This document shows, piece after piece, positions 21,925 through 29,312 of a stretch of DNA of 29,978 bases (position 1 is its first letter; the number at the start of each line of letters is the position of its first letter). Below the pieces are notes generated by a model. The model did no database searches and was not told the DNA's origin. It saw only the letters and a list, made by a program, of their open reading frames with translations. This stretch comes from CAZKTS01 sp964555735. GTDB taxonomy: Bacteria > Actinomycetota > Acidimicrobiia > IMCC26256 > PALSA-555. Location of the stretch: the NCBI GenBank assembly GCA_964555735.1, contig CAZKTS010000140.1:1-29978 (forward strand), given 5' to 3'. The position numbers were made by a program, and so were the translations under genes.

Positions 21925-22190
21925 GACTCCCCCAACGCGCGGGCAAGCTGGTCACGACCCATCTTCGAACGTCCCGCGAGCCCACGCCGACGAGCGATCC
22001 GCAAGAGCTCCTGCTTGGTCTTCGGTGACGCCGCGCCCGTTCGCTTGCGCTTCGCGACCGCAGCGCCCTGCTTCCCGAGCGCCCGTCGGGTCTTCTTGGG
22101 CAGGTTCGCGATCGTGCGCTTCCTGCTCGCGGCTGCCGCGGCCTTCTTGACGTTGCGGCGGGCAGCCGTGCGCTGTCGTCGTGTGACCAT
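21921..22190 (-). CDS. Small basic SAP/Rho_N-like DNA-binding protein
   Basis: The 89-residue protein is very rich in Arg, Lys and Ala. Its N-terminal half (TRRQRTAARRNVKKAAAAASRKR) resembles histone H1-type or nucleoid tails. The C-terminal part, KTKQELLRIARRRGLAGRSKMGRDQLARAL, looks like a SAP/HeH or Rho_N-type helix-extended-helix, often bound to DNA or RNA. A nucleoid role under stress is likely but not proven. The ATG at 22190 is preceded by a weak AGGGA. A SigB/SigF-type promoter lies upstream on the minus strand (22263-22239). It is the first gene of a two-gene operon with the tiny membrane protein. Confidence 0.75.
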   Translation of the reverse strand: MVTRRQRTAARRNVKKAAAAASRKRTIANLPKKTRRALGKQGAAVAKRKRTGAASPKTKQELLRIARRRGLAGRSKMGRDQLARALGES

Positions 22191-22238
22191 CGTCGTTCCC
22201 TTCGGTCCTCGGCGTCTGCGCCCCGTCCAGCACGAGGC

Positions 22239-22263
22239 CTACCCGTGGCGGGCGCTCCGAAAC
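22239..22263 (-). promoter_or_regulatory. SigB/SigF-type promoter for the SAP-like gene
   Basis: On the minus strand GTTT (22263-22260) is followed after 15 bases by GGGTAG (22244-22239). Transcription would start near 22232, leaving a leader of about 42 bases before the ATG at 22190. It is one half of a divergent pair. Confidence 0.55.
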
Positions 22264-22272
22264 GCAGCCACC

Positions 22273-22299
22273 GGTTTCGCGGCGCCACCGAGGGGGTAT
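22273..22299 (+). promoter_or_regulatory. SigB/SigF-type promoter for the small acidic gene and MscS
   Basis: GGTTT (22273-22277) is followed after exactly 16 bases by GGGTAT (22294-22299). Both boxes and the spacing agree with the consensus of the general stress sigma factor of actinobacteria. Transcription would start near 22306, 35 bases before the ATG at 22341. It diverges from the promoter at 22263-22239, and the -35 boxes form an inverted pair of CGAAAC and GTTTCG. Confidence 0.65.
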
Positions 22300-22340
22300 G
22301 CGCGCGCGGCCCATCCGAGAGCCGCCCGAGGAGACCGAGC

Positions 22341-22493
22341 ATGGCCGCACGCGATCTGCTGGATGCCGCGCTCGACGATCGACCCTCACGCTCGCACGCC
22401 GATCCGGAGGTCGTCACCGAGGCCTCGCACGATCCTGAGACCGTGGCCGACGACGACACGGTGCTCGACCCCGAAGCCTCCGTCACCGACTGA
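22341..22493 (+). CDS. Small acidic hypothetical protein (50 aa)
   Basis: The protein is very rich in Asp, Glu, Ala and Val, with no hydrophobic segment, and is likely disordered. A GAGGAG precedes the ATG by about 8 bases, and a well-matched SigB/SigF-type promoter lies 42 bases upstream. It stands before the MscS gene with 11 bases between. No family is recognised. Its acidity, contrasting with the very basic SAP-like protein on the other strand, is a suggestive pairing but the function is unknown. Confidence 0.65.
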   Translation: MAARDLLDAALDDRPSRSHADPEVVTEASHDPETVADDDTVLDPEASVTD

Positions 22494-22504
22494 GCGCGCC
22501 GGCG

Positions 22505-23365
22505 TTGACACCTCGAGCCCCGGAGCACCCGCGCGCGATCGCGGCACGGATGCGCGGGCGCGCCGTCGCGCAGGTCCGGCGCTGGCCGCGCTTGCTGGTC
22601 CTGGCGAGCCTCGTCGGGCTCGTCTACGTGCTGTACGCCTACCGTCGTCCGCTCTTCGGCACCGACGCACCGGTGCGCATCGCGGCGGGACTCGCGCTGC
22701 TGATCCTCGGATGGGCCCTGGCCACCGTCGCCGGACGGTCGGGCGCCGCACTGCTCGCCCGACGCGGCGTCCAGCTTGCCGGTCCCCTCGGCTTCGTCGT
22801 CCGGCTCACCACGATCACGGTCACGCTGGTGGTCGCGTTGCGGATCGTCGGGCTTCGACCCCAGACGGTCGCGATCGGCGGGGCGGCGACTGCCATCGTG
22901 GCCGGTCTCGCCGCGCAGCAGACGCTCGGCAACCTGTTCGCGGGCATCGTCCTCCTCGGTGCACGGCCGTTCCGAGTGGGGGAGCGGATCCGTCTCCAGA
23001 GCGGAGCGCTCGCCGGGCATCTCGAGGGAGTCGTCGTCGACGCGGGCCTGCTCTACACGCACCTGGCCCGGGGCGCGGACCGGATCCTCGTGCCGAACAG
23101 CCTGCTCCTGAACTCGGCGGTCGTGCCGTTGCGTGAGCCGGGCGCGGTCGACCTCCGGGTTCGGCTCGACGCGGACGTCCAGCCGACGGAGCTCCAGGCC
23201 CGCCTGGAGCACGGCGTGTCGACACCGATCCGCTCCGCACCACACATCCACGTCGAGGAGCTGGACGGATCGGCGGTCGTGCTGCGGGTGCAGGTGACAC
23301 CGGTGCTCGACGAGCAGGGGCCGCGCCTCGCCAACGAGGTGCTCCGCGCGCTGCGCGCCGCCTGA
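22505..23365 (+). CDS. MscS-family mechanosensitive ion channel
   Basis: The 286-residue protein has three predicted membrane helices, with the third and the start of the cytosolic beta domain in the typical words: GGAATAIVAGLAAQQTLGNLFAGIVLLGARPFRVGERIRL, then VPNSLLLNSAVVPLREPGAV. MscS opens under membrane tension and releases solutes on hypo-osmotic shock. It is about the length of E. coli MscS. The TTG at 22505 is the first start codon; ATG at 22550 would remove 15 residues and no clear ribosome-binding site favours either. It follows the small acidic gene by 11 bases and likely shares the stress-sigma promoter. The stop is 3 bases from that of the convergent TetR gene. Confidence 0.9.
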   Translation: MTPRAPEHPRAIAARMRGRAVAQVRRWPRLLVLASLVGLVYVLYAYRRPLFGTDAPVRIAAGLALLILGWALATVAGRSGAALLARRGVQLAGPLGFVVRLTTITVTLVVALRIVGLRPQTVAIGGAATAIVAGLAAQQTLGNLFAGIVLLGARPFRVGERIRLQSGALAGHLEGVVVDAGLLYTHLARGADRILVPNSLLLNSAVVPLREPGAVDLRVRLDADVQPTELQARLEHGVSTPIRSAPHIHVEELDGSAVVLRVQVTPVLDEQGPRLANEVLRALRAA

Positions 23366-23368
23366 GCG

Positions 23369-23986
23369 TCAGCGCCGGGTGTCGAGCCCGCGGGCGAGCG
23401 CGTCGAAGGCGGTCTCCACGCAGTCGCGAAGGTCGGCCGACTCGTCGGCGACCCAGGTGTCGATCGACGTGCGCAGCGCGGCCATCGCCGCGGCCACGAC
23501 CAACCGGGTCTCGAACGGTGTGGTGCCACCGGCCGCGCTGCGATCGGCCAATGCCTGTGCGAGCGCGTCCTCGCACGCCCCCATGCGCTCGGCCTTCCGG
23601 ACGCGGAGGGTCTCGGTGGCCTCGAACACCTGAGCGCGAGCCTGGATGGTGGCCCGGTCGCGCTCGTACTCGTCGCTGAGCTCCAGGATCCCGCCCCGCA
23701 TCGCGCCGAGCGCCGACGCATCGGGAGGCTGGGAGGCGATGGCATCCACCAGCCGCTGCATGCGGGCATCGGCATCGTCGAAGAGCACGTCTTCCTTGGT
23801 GGCGAAGTAGCGGAAGAAGGTGCGGGGCGACACCTCGCACGCCGCCGCGATCTCCTCGACGGTGGTGTGCTCGAAGCCCTGCGAGGCGAACAGCGAGAGC
23901 GCCGCCTCGGTGAGGGCCTGGCGGGTGCGCTCCTTCTTGCGCTCGCGGAGCCCGGTGCCGGCCGGGGCTTCGGTGACGGCGGCCAT
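23369..23986 (-). CDS. TetR-family transcriptional regulator
   Basis: The 205-residue protein has the TetR helix-turn-helix at its N-terminus: RERKKERTRQALTEAALSLFASQGFEHTTVEEIAAACEVSPRTFFRYFATKEDVLF. A mostly helical ligand-binding domain follows. The gene diverges from a DHA2 drug exporter, the arrangement in which the regulator represses the pump until its substrate binds. An operator-like palindrome (23996-24012) overlaps its start region, so it probably regulates itself and the exporter. The ATG at 23986 is chosen. A longer frame upstream continues over the operator and is unlikely. Confidence 0.92.
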   Translation of the reverse strand: MAAVTEAPAGTGLRERKKERTRQALTEAALSLFASQGFEHTTVEEIAAACEVSPRTFFRYFATKEDVLFDDADARMQRLVDAIASQPPDASALGAMRGGILELSDEYERDRATIQARAQVFEATETLRVRKAERMGACEDALAQALADRSAAGGTTPFETRLVVAAAMAALRTSIDTWVADESADLRDCVETAFDALARGLDTRR

Positions 23987-23995
23987 GACGGAAGT

Positions 23996-24012
23996 ATGGC
24001 ATACCGTGTCAT
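23996..24012. promoter_or_regulatory. Operator-like palindrome between TetR and the exporter
   Basis: The 17 bases have the form ATGxCA-5 bases-TGxCAT, matching on both arms except for the variable position. It overlaps the palindrome GTATG-G-CATAC (23994-24004), and lies 10 bases before the regulator start. Such sites bind TetR dimers. The regulator encoded beside it is the likely binder. Confidence 0.5.
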
Positions 24013-24030
24013 GTGGCGGGAGCAGCCGAA

Positions 24031-24052
24031 TGTCACTTTGCGTTGAGTGGCA
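24031..24052. promoter_or_regulatory. Second imperfect inverted repeat before the exporter
   Basis: TGTCACT (24031-24037) and AGTGGCA (24046-24052) pair with one mismatch. It lies about 50 bases before the exporter start (24101) and could be a second, weaker binding site of the TetR protein or part of the pump promoter. Confidence 0.35.
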
Positions 24053-24100
24053 GAGACTGACAGAATATGCGCTTCCCCGAGCACTCGCACTGGAGCCCCC

Positions 24101-25729
24101 TTGGAGACCGCGCCCGCCGTCGCAGCCCGTCCGTCGGACCCTGGCCAACCGGATCCCCGGCGCTGGTGGATGCTCGGCGTCCTCTGCCTGAGCCTGCTGA
24201 TCGTCTTCGTCGGCAACTCCTCCCTCAACGTCGCCATCCCGACGCTCGACCGCGAGCTCGGCGCGACGACGTCCCAGCTCCAGTGGGTCGTCGCGTCGTA
24301 CTCGCTCGTCTTCGCCGGCTTGCTCTTCACCGCCGGCGCGATCGGCGACCGCTTCGGGCGCAAGGGGGCGCTCCAGCTCGGGTTGGTGGGCTTCCTGGTC
24401 GCCGTCGTGCTCGCCGCGTTCTCCGACCAGATGTGGCAGCTGATCGCGTCCCGCGCGCTCATGGGCGCGGCGGCGGCGTTCATCATGCCGTCGACGCTCT
24501 CGATCCTCGTCAACGTCTTCCCGCCGTACGAGCGCACGAAGGCGATCGCGATCTGGGCTGCGACCACCGGCGCGGCGGGAGCGATCGGGCCGGTTGCGAG
24601 CGGTTGGTTGCTCGGCCACTTCTGGTACGGCTCGATCTTCCTCGTGAACGTGCCGATCATCGTCCTCGCGCTGGTGGCCGGGTGGTTCCTCGTCCCGAAG
24701 TCGAAGGACCCCGACGAGGCGAAGCTCGATCCGGTCGGCGCGCTGCTGTCGATCGTGGGGATCTCGTCGCTGGTCTACGGCCTCATCGAGGCGCCCGACT
24801 CGGGCTGGAGCAGCACGCCGACGCTGGCGGCGTTCGCGGTTGCCGCGGTCGTCCTCACGGTCTTCGTGTTCTGGGAGCTGCACACCGACGAGCCGATGCT
24901 CGACATGCACTACTTCCGCGACAAGGCGTTCAGCACCGGTACCGGCGGCATGATCCTGGTGTTCCTCGCGATGTTCGGGGTCATGTTCCTGGTCACGCAG
25001 TACTTCCAGCTGGTGCTCGGCTACAGCCCGCTGTCGGCCGCGCTCCGACTGCTGCCCATGGCACCGATCATGCTGATCGTCGCCCCGCTCACACCCCGGC
25101 TCAGTGCCCGCTTCGGTGCCAACCGGGTCGTCGCGTTCGGCATGGGCCTGATCGTGGTGGGGTTCCTGATGTTCCTCCGCCTCGACCTCGACACGTCGTA
25201 TCTCTACGTCCTCGCCTGCGTGTTCCCGCTGGTGAGCGGGGTCGCGCTCACGATGTCGCCGATGACCGCGGCGATCATGTCGGCGGTGCCGGCCCGCCGC
25301 GCCGGTGCCGGCTCGGCGATGAACGACGCGACTCGCGAGCTCGGTGCTGCCCTCGGTGTCGCCGTGCTCGGGAGCGTGGCGGCGTCGCAGTACTCGAGCC
25401 ACCTCGAGCCCTTCCTGCGGGGCCTGACGCCCGGACAGCGCGCCGACGCGGGCGCGTCGCTCGCCGGCGCGCTTCACACCGCCGCCGAGCTGCCGGGTGC
25501 GCTCGGACGCGCCTTCGCCGCGGCCGCGGACCACGCGTTCGTCTCGGGCATCCACGTCGCGTCGATCGCCGGTGCGGCCCTGGCCGCGATCGCGGCGGTG
25601 TTGGTGTGGCGCTACCTGCCGCATCGACTCGGTTCGGAGAGCGCGCTGCACGGTCCGATCGAGGCGTTGGAGGATGCAGCCGAGCTCGGGCTCGGAGGGG
25701 TGCCGCCGGTCTTCGCCGACGCGCCCTGA
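24101..25729 (+). CDS. DHA2/EmrB-type MFS drug exporter
   Basis: The 542-residue protein has about 14 membrane helices and the DHA2 marks: SLLIVFVGNSSLNVAIPTL in TM1, the motif A loop GDRFGRKGALQLG, and AGAIGPVASGWLLG in TM5. The pump exports a drug or metabolite in exchange for protons. A TTG at 24101 with GGAG at 24092-24095 (spacing 5) is the chosen start; a GTG at 24047 is the alternative and would overlap the inverted repeat at 24031-24052. The hydrophilic C-terminal tail is rich in Ala and Glu. It is divergent from the TetR gene, so its substrate is likely the inducer. The substrate cannot be named. Confidence 0.92.
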   Translation: METAPAVAARPSDPGQPDPRRWWMLGVLCLSLLIVFVGNSSLNVAIPTLDRELGATTSQLQWVVASYSLVFAGLLFTAGAIGDRFGRKGALQLGLVGFLVAVVLAAFSDQMWQLIASRALMGAAAAFIMPSTLSILVNVFPPYERTKAIAIWAATTGAAGAIGPVASGWLLGHFWYGSIFLVNVPIIVLALVAGWFLVPKSKDPDEAKLDPVGALLSIVGISSLVYGLIEAPDSGWSSTPTLAAFAVAAVVLTVFVFWELHTDEPMLDMHYFRDKAFSTGTGGMILVFLAMFGVMFLVTQYFQLVLGYSPLSAALRLLPMAPIMLIVAPLTPRLSARFGANRVVAFGMGLIVVGFLMFLRLDLDTSYLYVLACVFPLVSGVALTMSPMTAAIMSAVPARRAGAGSAMNDATRELGAALGVAVLGSVAASQYSSHLEPFLRGLTPGQRADAGASLAGALHTAAELPGALGRAFAAAADHAFVSGIHVASIAGAALAAIAAVLVWRYLPHRLGSESALHGPIEALEDAAELGLGGVPPVFADAP

Positions 25730-25784
25730 CCAGCGACGCGCGCGGTGTCACCCGGTTCGCTCGAGCGCGTGTGAACATGGTGAG

Positions 25785-26678
25785 GTGCGGATCGTCTCCC
25801 TGCTGCCGTCGGCCACGGAGATCGTGTTCGCGCTCGGGCTCGGGGACGAGCTGGTGGGCGTCAGCTTCGAGTGCAACTTTCCCGCCGAAGCGCGTGAGAA
25901 GCCGGTCGTCTCCGGTACGTCGCTGCCCCTCGAGTCGCTCGGCACCGCGGCGGCGATCGATCGCGCCGTCACCGAGAAGATGGCGGCGGGTGAGCCGCTG
26001 TACACCCTGGATCGCGAGCGCATCGGTGCTGCGAAGCCCGATCTGATCCTGGCCCAGGACCTCTGTCGGGTCTGTGCCATCCCGTCGGGCGACGTCCAGG
26101 ATGCGCTCGACGTGCTCGGCTGCGATGCCGACGTCGTCTCACTCGATCCCCACCGGCTCGACGACGTCATCGCCTGCATCGGGACTGTGGGTGCGATGAC
26201 CGGTCGCCTGGAGGCCTCCGAGGCACTGATGCAGGACCTGCGGTTCCGCGTGGAGCGAGTGCGCGCGGCCGTCGCGGGGCACCGACCCGTGCGGACCTTC
26301 GCGCTCGAGTGGTCCGACCCGCCCTTCAGCGGTGGTCACTGGGTGCCGGACCAGATCGAGGCCGCGGGCGGGACCTCCGTGCTGGCTCGGCCCGGCGAGC
26401 GGTCACGCCAGCTCGACTGGGCGGCGGTCGACGACGCGGCGCCCGACGTCGTGGCGTTCATGCCGTGCGGCTACGACCTCGACGCCGCGGTCACCGAGGG
26501 GCGCCAGCTCCTCGACGAGCCGGCGCTCGACCACGTCGATCAGATCTGGGCGGTCGCGGGCGACGAGTACTTCTCCCGCCCGGGCCCGCGGGTGGTCGAC
26601 GGCGTCGAGCTGCTCGCGGCGATCCTCCATCCCGAGGTGGTGCCCGACCTGCCCCCGGGCGGGGTGCGCCTGCGCTGA
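25785..26678 (+). CDS. BtuF-like metal/corrinoid-binding fold protein without signal peptide
   Basis: The 297-residue protein is a helical-backbone metal receptor. It starts VRIVSLLPSATEIVFALGLGDELVGVSFECNFP, as in BtuF, and has a domain-linking helix and a second lobe with DEYFSRPGPRVVDGVELLA. There is no signal peptide or lipobox, so it should be cytosolic, unlike true transport partners. A CxxC in AQDLCRVCAIPSGD is typical of this group and could bind a metal or ligand. No ABC permease for it is next to it; the znuBC genes on the other strand follow but belong to zinc uptake. The GTG at 25785 is the only reasonable start. The end overlaps or abuts the znuB end (stops 5 bases apart). Confidence 0.8.
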   Translation: MRIVSLLPSATEIVFALGLGDELVGVSFECNFPAEAREKPVVSGTSLPLESLGTAAAIDRAVTEKMAAGEPLYTLDRERIGAAKPDLILAQDLCRVCAIPSGDVQDALDVLGCDADVVSLDPHRLDDVIACIGTVGAMTGRLEASEALMQDLRFRVERVRAAVAGHRPVRTFALEWSDPPFSGGHWVPDQIEAAGGTSVLARPGERSRQLDWAAVDDAAPDVVAFMPCGYDLDAAVTEGRQLLDEPALDHVDQIWAVAGDEYFSRPGPRVVDGVELLAAILHPEVVPDLPPGGVRLR

Positions 26679-26682
26679 GCGG

Positions 26683-27606
26683 TCAGTGGTGGTGGCCCGG
26701 CGCCTCGGGGCGACCCTCGGGCCGGTGGCCGGCCCCGGTCGGCGTCGACAGCTCGACGACCGCGTCTCCGCCGGGAAGCAGGCGGGTGAGGGGCGCGGCG
26801 ATCCCGAAGATCACCGCGGCGACGAGCACGATGGAGCCGCCGGGTGCGAGATCCCACTGACGGGCCGCAGCGAGCCCGAGCAGCACCGACGCGAGCCCGA
26901 TACCGACCGACCACCAGACCGTGGCGCGGAACGATCGCGCCAAGAGGCGGCCGGTCGCGACCGGGAGCACCATCAGTGCCGCGATGAGGAGCACGCCGAC
27001 GACACGCATCGCGGCGACCACGGTGACGGCCGTCAGCACCGACAGGACCGCATTGGTGGTCGCGACCGGGATGCCGGACACCCGGGCTGCCTCCTCGTCG
27101 ACCACGACGGCGAACAGCGCGCGCCCGAAGACGGCGAGCGTGATGAGGATGACGACACCGATGGCCGCTACCAGGCGCGCGTCGTCGGGGCTGACCGTGA
27201 GGATCGATCCGAAGAGGTACGGCGCGATGTTGAGGCTGCCGCCGTCGGTCTGGCTCACGAGCACGACGCCGAGTGCGATGCCGCCGTAGAAGAAGAGGGC
27301 GAGCGCGAGGTCGCCGGTCGCGCGGCCCCGGGCCCGAAGCCACTCGATCGCCAACGCGCCCGCGACCGCGACGACCAGCGCGGTCCAGATCGGCCAGACC
27401 TCGAGGAGGAGCCCGGCGGCCACGCCCGCGAACGCGAGGTGCCCGAGGCCGTCGCCCATCAGCGCCTGGCGCTTCTGGACGAGGAAGACGCCCAGCAACG
27501 TCGCGCACGCGCCGACCACGAGACCGGCGGCCAGCGCGAGCTGCATGTACTCGCGCTCGAACGGCCACGGCAGGTCGAGCACGCCGAGGGACGTCCACGC
27601 GCTCAC
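26683..27606 (-). CDS. znuB: Zinc ABC transporter, permease
   Basis: The 307-residue protein has about eight to nine membrane helices of the ZnuB/MntB family, with the family motif QALMGDGLGHLAFAGVAAGLL near 50 and a cytosolic loop with AARVSGIPVATTNAVLSVLTAVTVV. A His-containing tail (GHRPEGRPEAPGHHH) at the C-terminus may bind zinc. The GTG at 27606 overlaps the znuC stop, so translation is coupled. The metal, zinc against manganese or iron, is set by the neighbours: ZnuA motifs and a Fur-family regulator. Confidence 0.9.
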   Translation of the reverse strand: MSAWTSLGVLDLPWPFEREYMQLALAAGLVVGACATLLGVFLVQKRQALMGDGLGHLAFAGVAAGLLLEVWPIWTALVVAVAGALAIEWLRARGRATGDLALALFFYGGIALGVVLVSQTDGGSLNIAPYLFGSILTVSPDDARLVAAIGVVILITLAVFGRALFAVVVDEEAARVSGIPVATTNAVLSVLTAVTVVAAMRVVGVLLIAALMVLPVATGRLLARSFRATVWWSVGIGLASVLLGLAAARQWDLAPGGSIVLVAAVIFGIAAPLTRLLPGGDAVVELSTPTGAGHRPEGRPEAPGHHH

Positions 27607-28364
27607 GTCAGGTCCTCCAGCCACAACGGCAGGTCGTCTCGGTGCACACCCAGGCTCACGCCTCGGGCGGTCAGGTCGGCGGGCGCGCCGTCGAACAGGA
27701 TGTGGTGCTTCATCACCACGACGCGGTCCAGGTCGTCGGCCACCGCGCCGAGCTCGTGCGAGACGAGGAGCACGGCCGCGCCGTGCTCGGCGATGAGGTG
27801 GACGATCGAGTCGCGGAACAGCCGTTGGGCGTCGACGTCGACGCCCGCGATCGGCTCGTCGAGGACGAGCAGCTCCGGATCGCTGGCGAGCGCCTTGGCG
27901 ATGAGGACGCGCTGCTGCTGTCCGCCGGACAGCTCGCGCACGGGGCGACGGCGGAGGTGGGGGAGCGCGACGGACTCGAGTGCGTGGTCGACCGCCGCTC
28001 GGTCGGCCGCGCGGGGTCGTCGCCACCACCCGCGTCGCGCGAGGCGCCCGCTGGCCACCACCTCGGCCACCGTGGCGGGAAGGTCGGGCGCGAGCGCGCC
28101 GCGCTGCGGGACGTACCCGAGGCGGCCGCGGTCGTGGAGGTGGCGCGGATCCTCGCCGAAGAGGGCGACTTCGCCGGCTCGTGGTCGGAGCAAGCCGAGC
28201 AGCAGGCGCAGGAGCGTCGACTTCCCGGAGCCGTTCGGGCCGACCAACGCCACGAACTCGCCCGCCTGCACCTCGATGCTCACGTCGTCGACGACGGCCT
28301 CCGAGCCGTACGCGAAGTCGAGGCCGGTCGCGTGCAGCGGCGGGGTCGTGACGGTGGTGCTCAT
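27603..28364 (-). CDS. znuC: Zinc ABC transporter, ATP-binding protein
   Basis: The 253-residue protein has Walker A GPNGSGKST (42-50), a Q-loop (GYVPQRGALAPDLP), the signature LSGGQQQRVLIAKAL, Walker B LLVLDEPIAGVD, and the H-loop LVSHEL. It matches ZnuC/MntA-type ATPases. The ATG at 28364 is 69 bases from the divergent znuA start, with a Fur-family box between them. Its stop overlaps the znuB start. Confidence 0.93.
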   Translation of the reverse strand: MSTTVTTPPLHATGLDFAYGSEAVVDDVSIEVQAGEFVALVGPNGSGKSTLLRLLLGLLRPRAGEVALFGEDPRHLHDRGRLGYVPQRGALAPDLPATVAEVVASGRLARRGWWRRPRAADRAAVDHALESVALPHLRRRPVRELSGGQQQRVLIAKALASDPELLVLDEPIAGVDVDAQRLFRDSIVHLIAEHGAAVLLVSHELGAVADDLDRVVVMKHHILFDGAPADLTARGVSLGVHRDDLPLWLEDLT

Positions 28365-28383
28365 GCCCGGCCCATGATAGTAA

Positions 28384-28406
28384 TGAGACTGGTTCTCAAC
28401 ACCAGT
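28384..28406. promoter_or_regulatory. Candidate Zur/Fur-family box between znuC and znuA
   Basis: TGAGACTGGTTCTCA (28384-28398) agrees at 13 of 15 positions with a palindrome of the Fur-family type (TGAGAATGATTCTCA). An overlapping perfect repeat, ACTGGT (28388-28393) with ACCAGT (28401-28406), could extend the site. It lies in the 69-base gap between znuBC and znuA and should repress both when zinc is plentiful. Confidence 0.55.
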
Positions 28407-28433
28407 TCTCGTCCCCGGCCCGTCGGAGATCCC

Positions 28434-29309
28434 GTGCGCAGACTGCTCCCCCTCCTCCTGACCCTGGCCGTCGCCGTGCCCGGCCTCGGCGTGGCCGCCG
28501 CCGGTGCCGCGGCGCCGAGCCGGCTCGACGTCGTGACCGCGTTCTATCCGCTCGCCTGGGCCGTCGAGCAGGTGGGAGGTGAGCACGTCCGGGTCCAGAA
28601 CCTCACGCCGGCCGGCGCGGAGCCCCACGACCTCGAGCTCACGCCCGACCAGCGCGACGCGATCGAGGACGCCGGGTTGGCCGTCGTCATGGGGCAGGGC
28701 TTCCAGCCGGCGGTCGAGGACGCGGCCGACGATCGCGACGGTCCCACCCTGCGGGTGCTGTCGAAGGTGCGCCACGCGAAGGACGACCCGCACGTCTGGC
28801 TCGACCCGGTGCGGATGCGCAGGGTCATCGACGCGGTTGCGGCATCCCTCGCCGGCGCCGACCCGAAGCACGCCGAGGAGTTCCGCGCGAACGCGGCCGA
28901 GGTCGACGCGCGCCTCGACGCGCTCGACGCCGAGTACCGGTCGGGCCTGGCCACGTGCGACCGCGACCTGGTCGTCACCGCGCACGAGGCGTTCGGCTAC
29001 CTCACGCGGCGCTACGGCCTTCGGCAGGAGGGCGTCGCGGGCATCGCGCCCGACGCGGAGCCCAACCCGGATCGGCTGGCCGAGCTCGCTGACCTCGCCG
29101 TGCGGGAGGGCGTGACGACCGTCTTCACCGAGACGCTGGTGTCGCCGAAGGTGGCGCGGACGCTCGCACGAGAGGCGGGCGGTCTCCGTACCGAGGTGCT
29201 CAACCCGCTCGAGGGCCTGACCGACGCCCAGTCGAAGCGCGGCGCCGACTACCTGAGCGAGATGCGCGCCAACCTCACCAAGCTCGAGCGCGCCCTCGGC
29301 TGCACCTGA
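28434..29309 (+). CDS. znuA: Zinc ABC transporter, substrate-binding protein
   Basis: The 291-residue protein is a cluster 9 metal-binding protein. It has a signal peptide (LLPLLLTLAVAVPGLGVAAAGA, cleavage likely near 27, no lipobox cysteine), FYPLAWAVEQVGGEHV, and zinc ligands probably H65 (PAGAEPHDLELT), H120 (DDPHVWLDP), H184 (TAHEAFGYL) and E233 (FTETLVSP). The fourth ligand is where manganese proteins have a different residue, so zinc is more likely than Mn, but not certain. The His-rich loop of E. coli ZnuA is absent. The GTG at 28434 has GGAG at 28425-28428, spacing 5. It faces the zur gene with 3 bases between stops. Confidence 0.88.
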   Translation: MRRLLPLLLTLAVAVPGLGVAAAGAAAPSRLDVVTAFYPLAWAVEQVGGEHVRVQNLTPAGAEPHDLELTPDQRDAIEDAGLAVVMGQGFQPAVEDAADDRDGPTLRVLSKVRHAKDDPHVWLDPVRMRRVIDAVAASLAGADPKHAEEFRANAAEVDARLDALDAEYRSGLATCDRDLVVTAHEAFGYLTRRYGLRQEGVAGIAPDAEPNPDRLAELADLAVREGVTTVFTETLVSPKVARTLAREAGGLRTEVLNPLEGLTDAQSKRGADYLSEMRANLTKLERALGCT

Positions 29310-29312
29310 CGC

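Noticed and set aside
23369..25651. A 760-codon minus frame that joins the exporter antisense with the TetR protein
   Set aside because: The upstream 555 residues are low-complexity Arg/Glu/His/Asp and antisense to the exporter; only the last 205 residues are the TetR protein.
26332..28377. Long plus-strand frames over znuB and znuC
   Set aside because: Antisense to well-recognised ABC genes and without family features.
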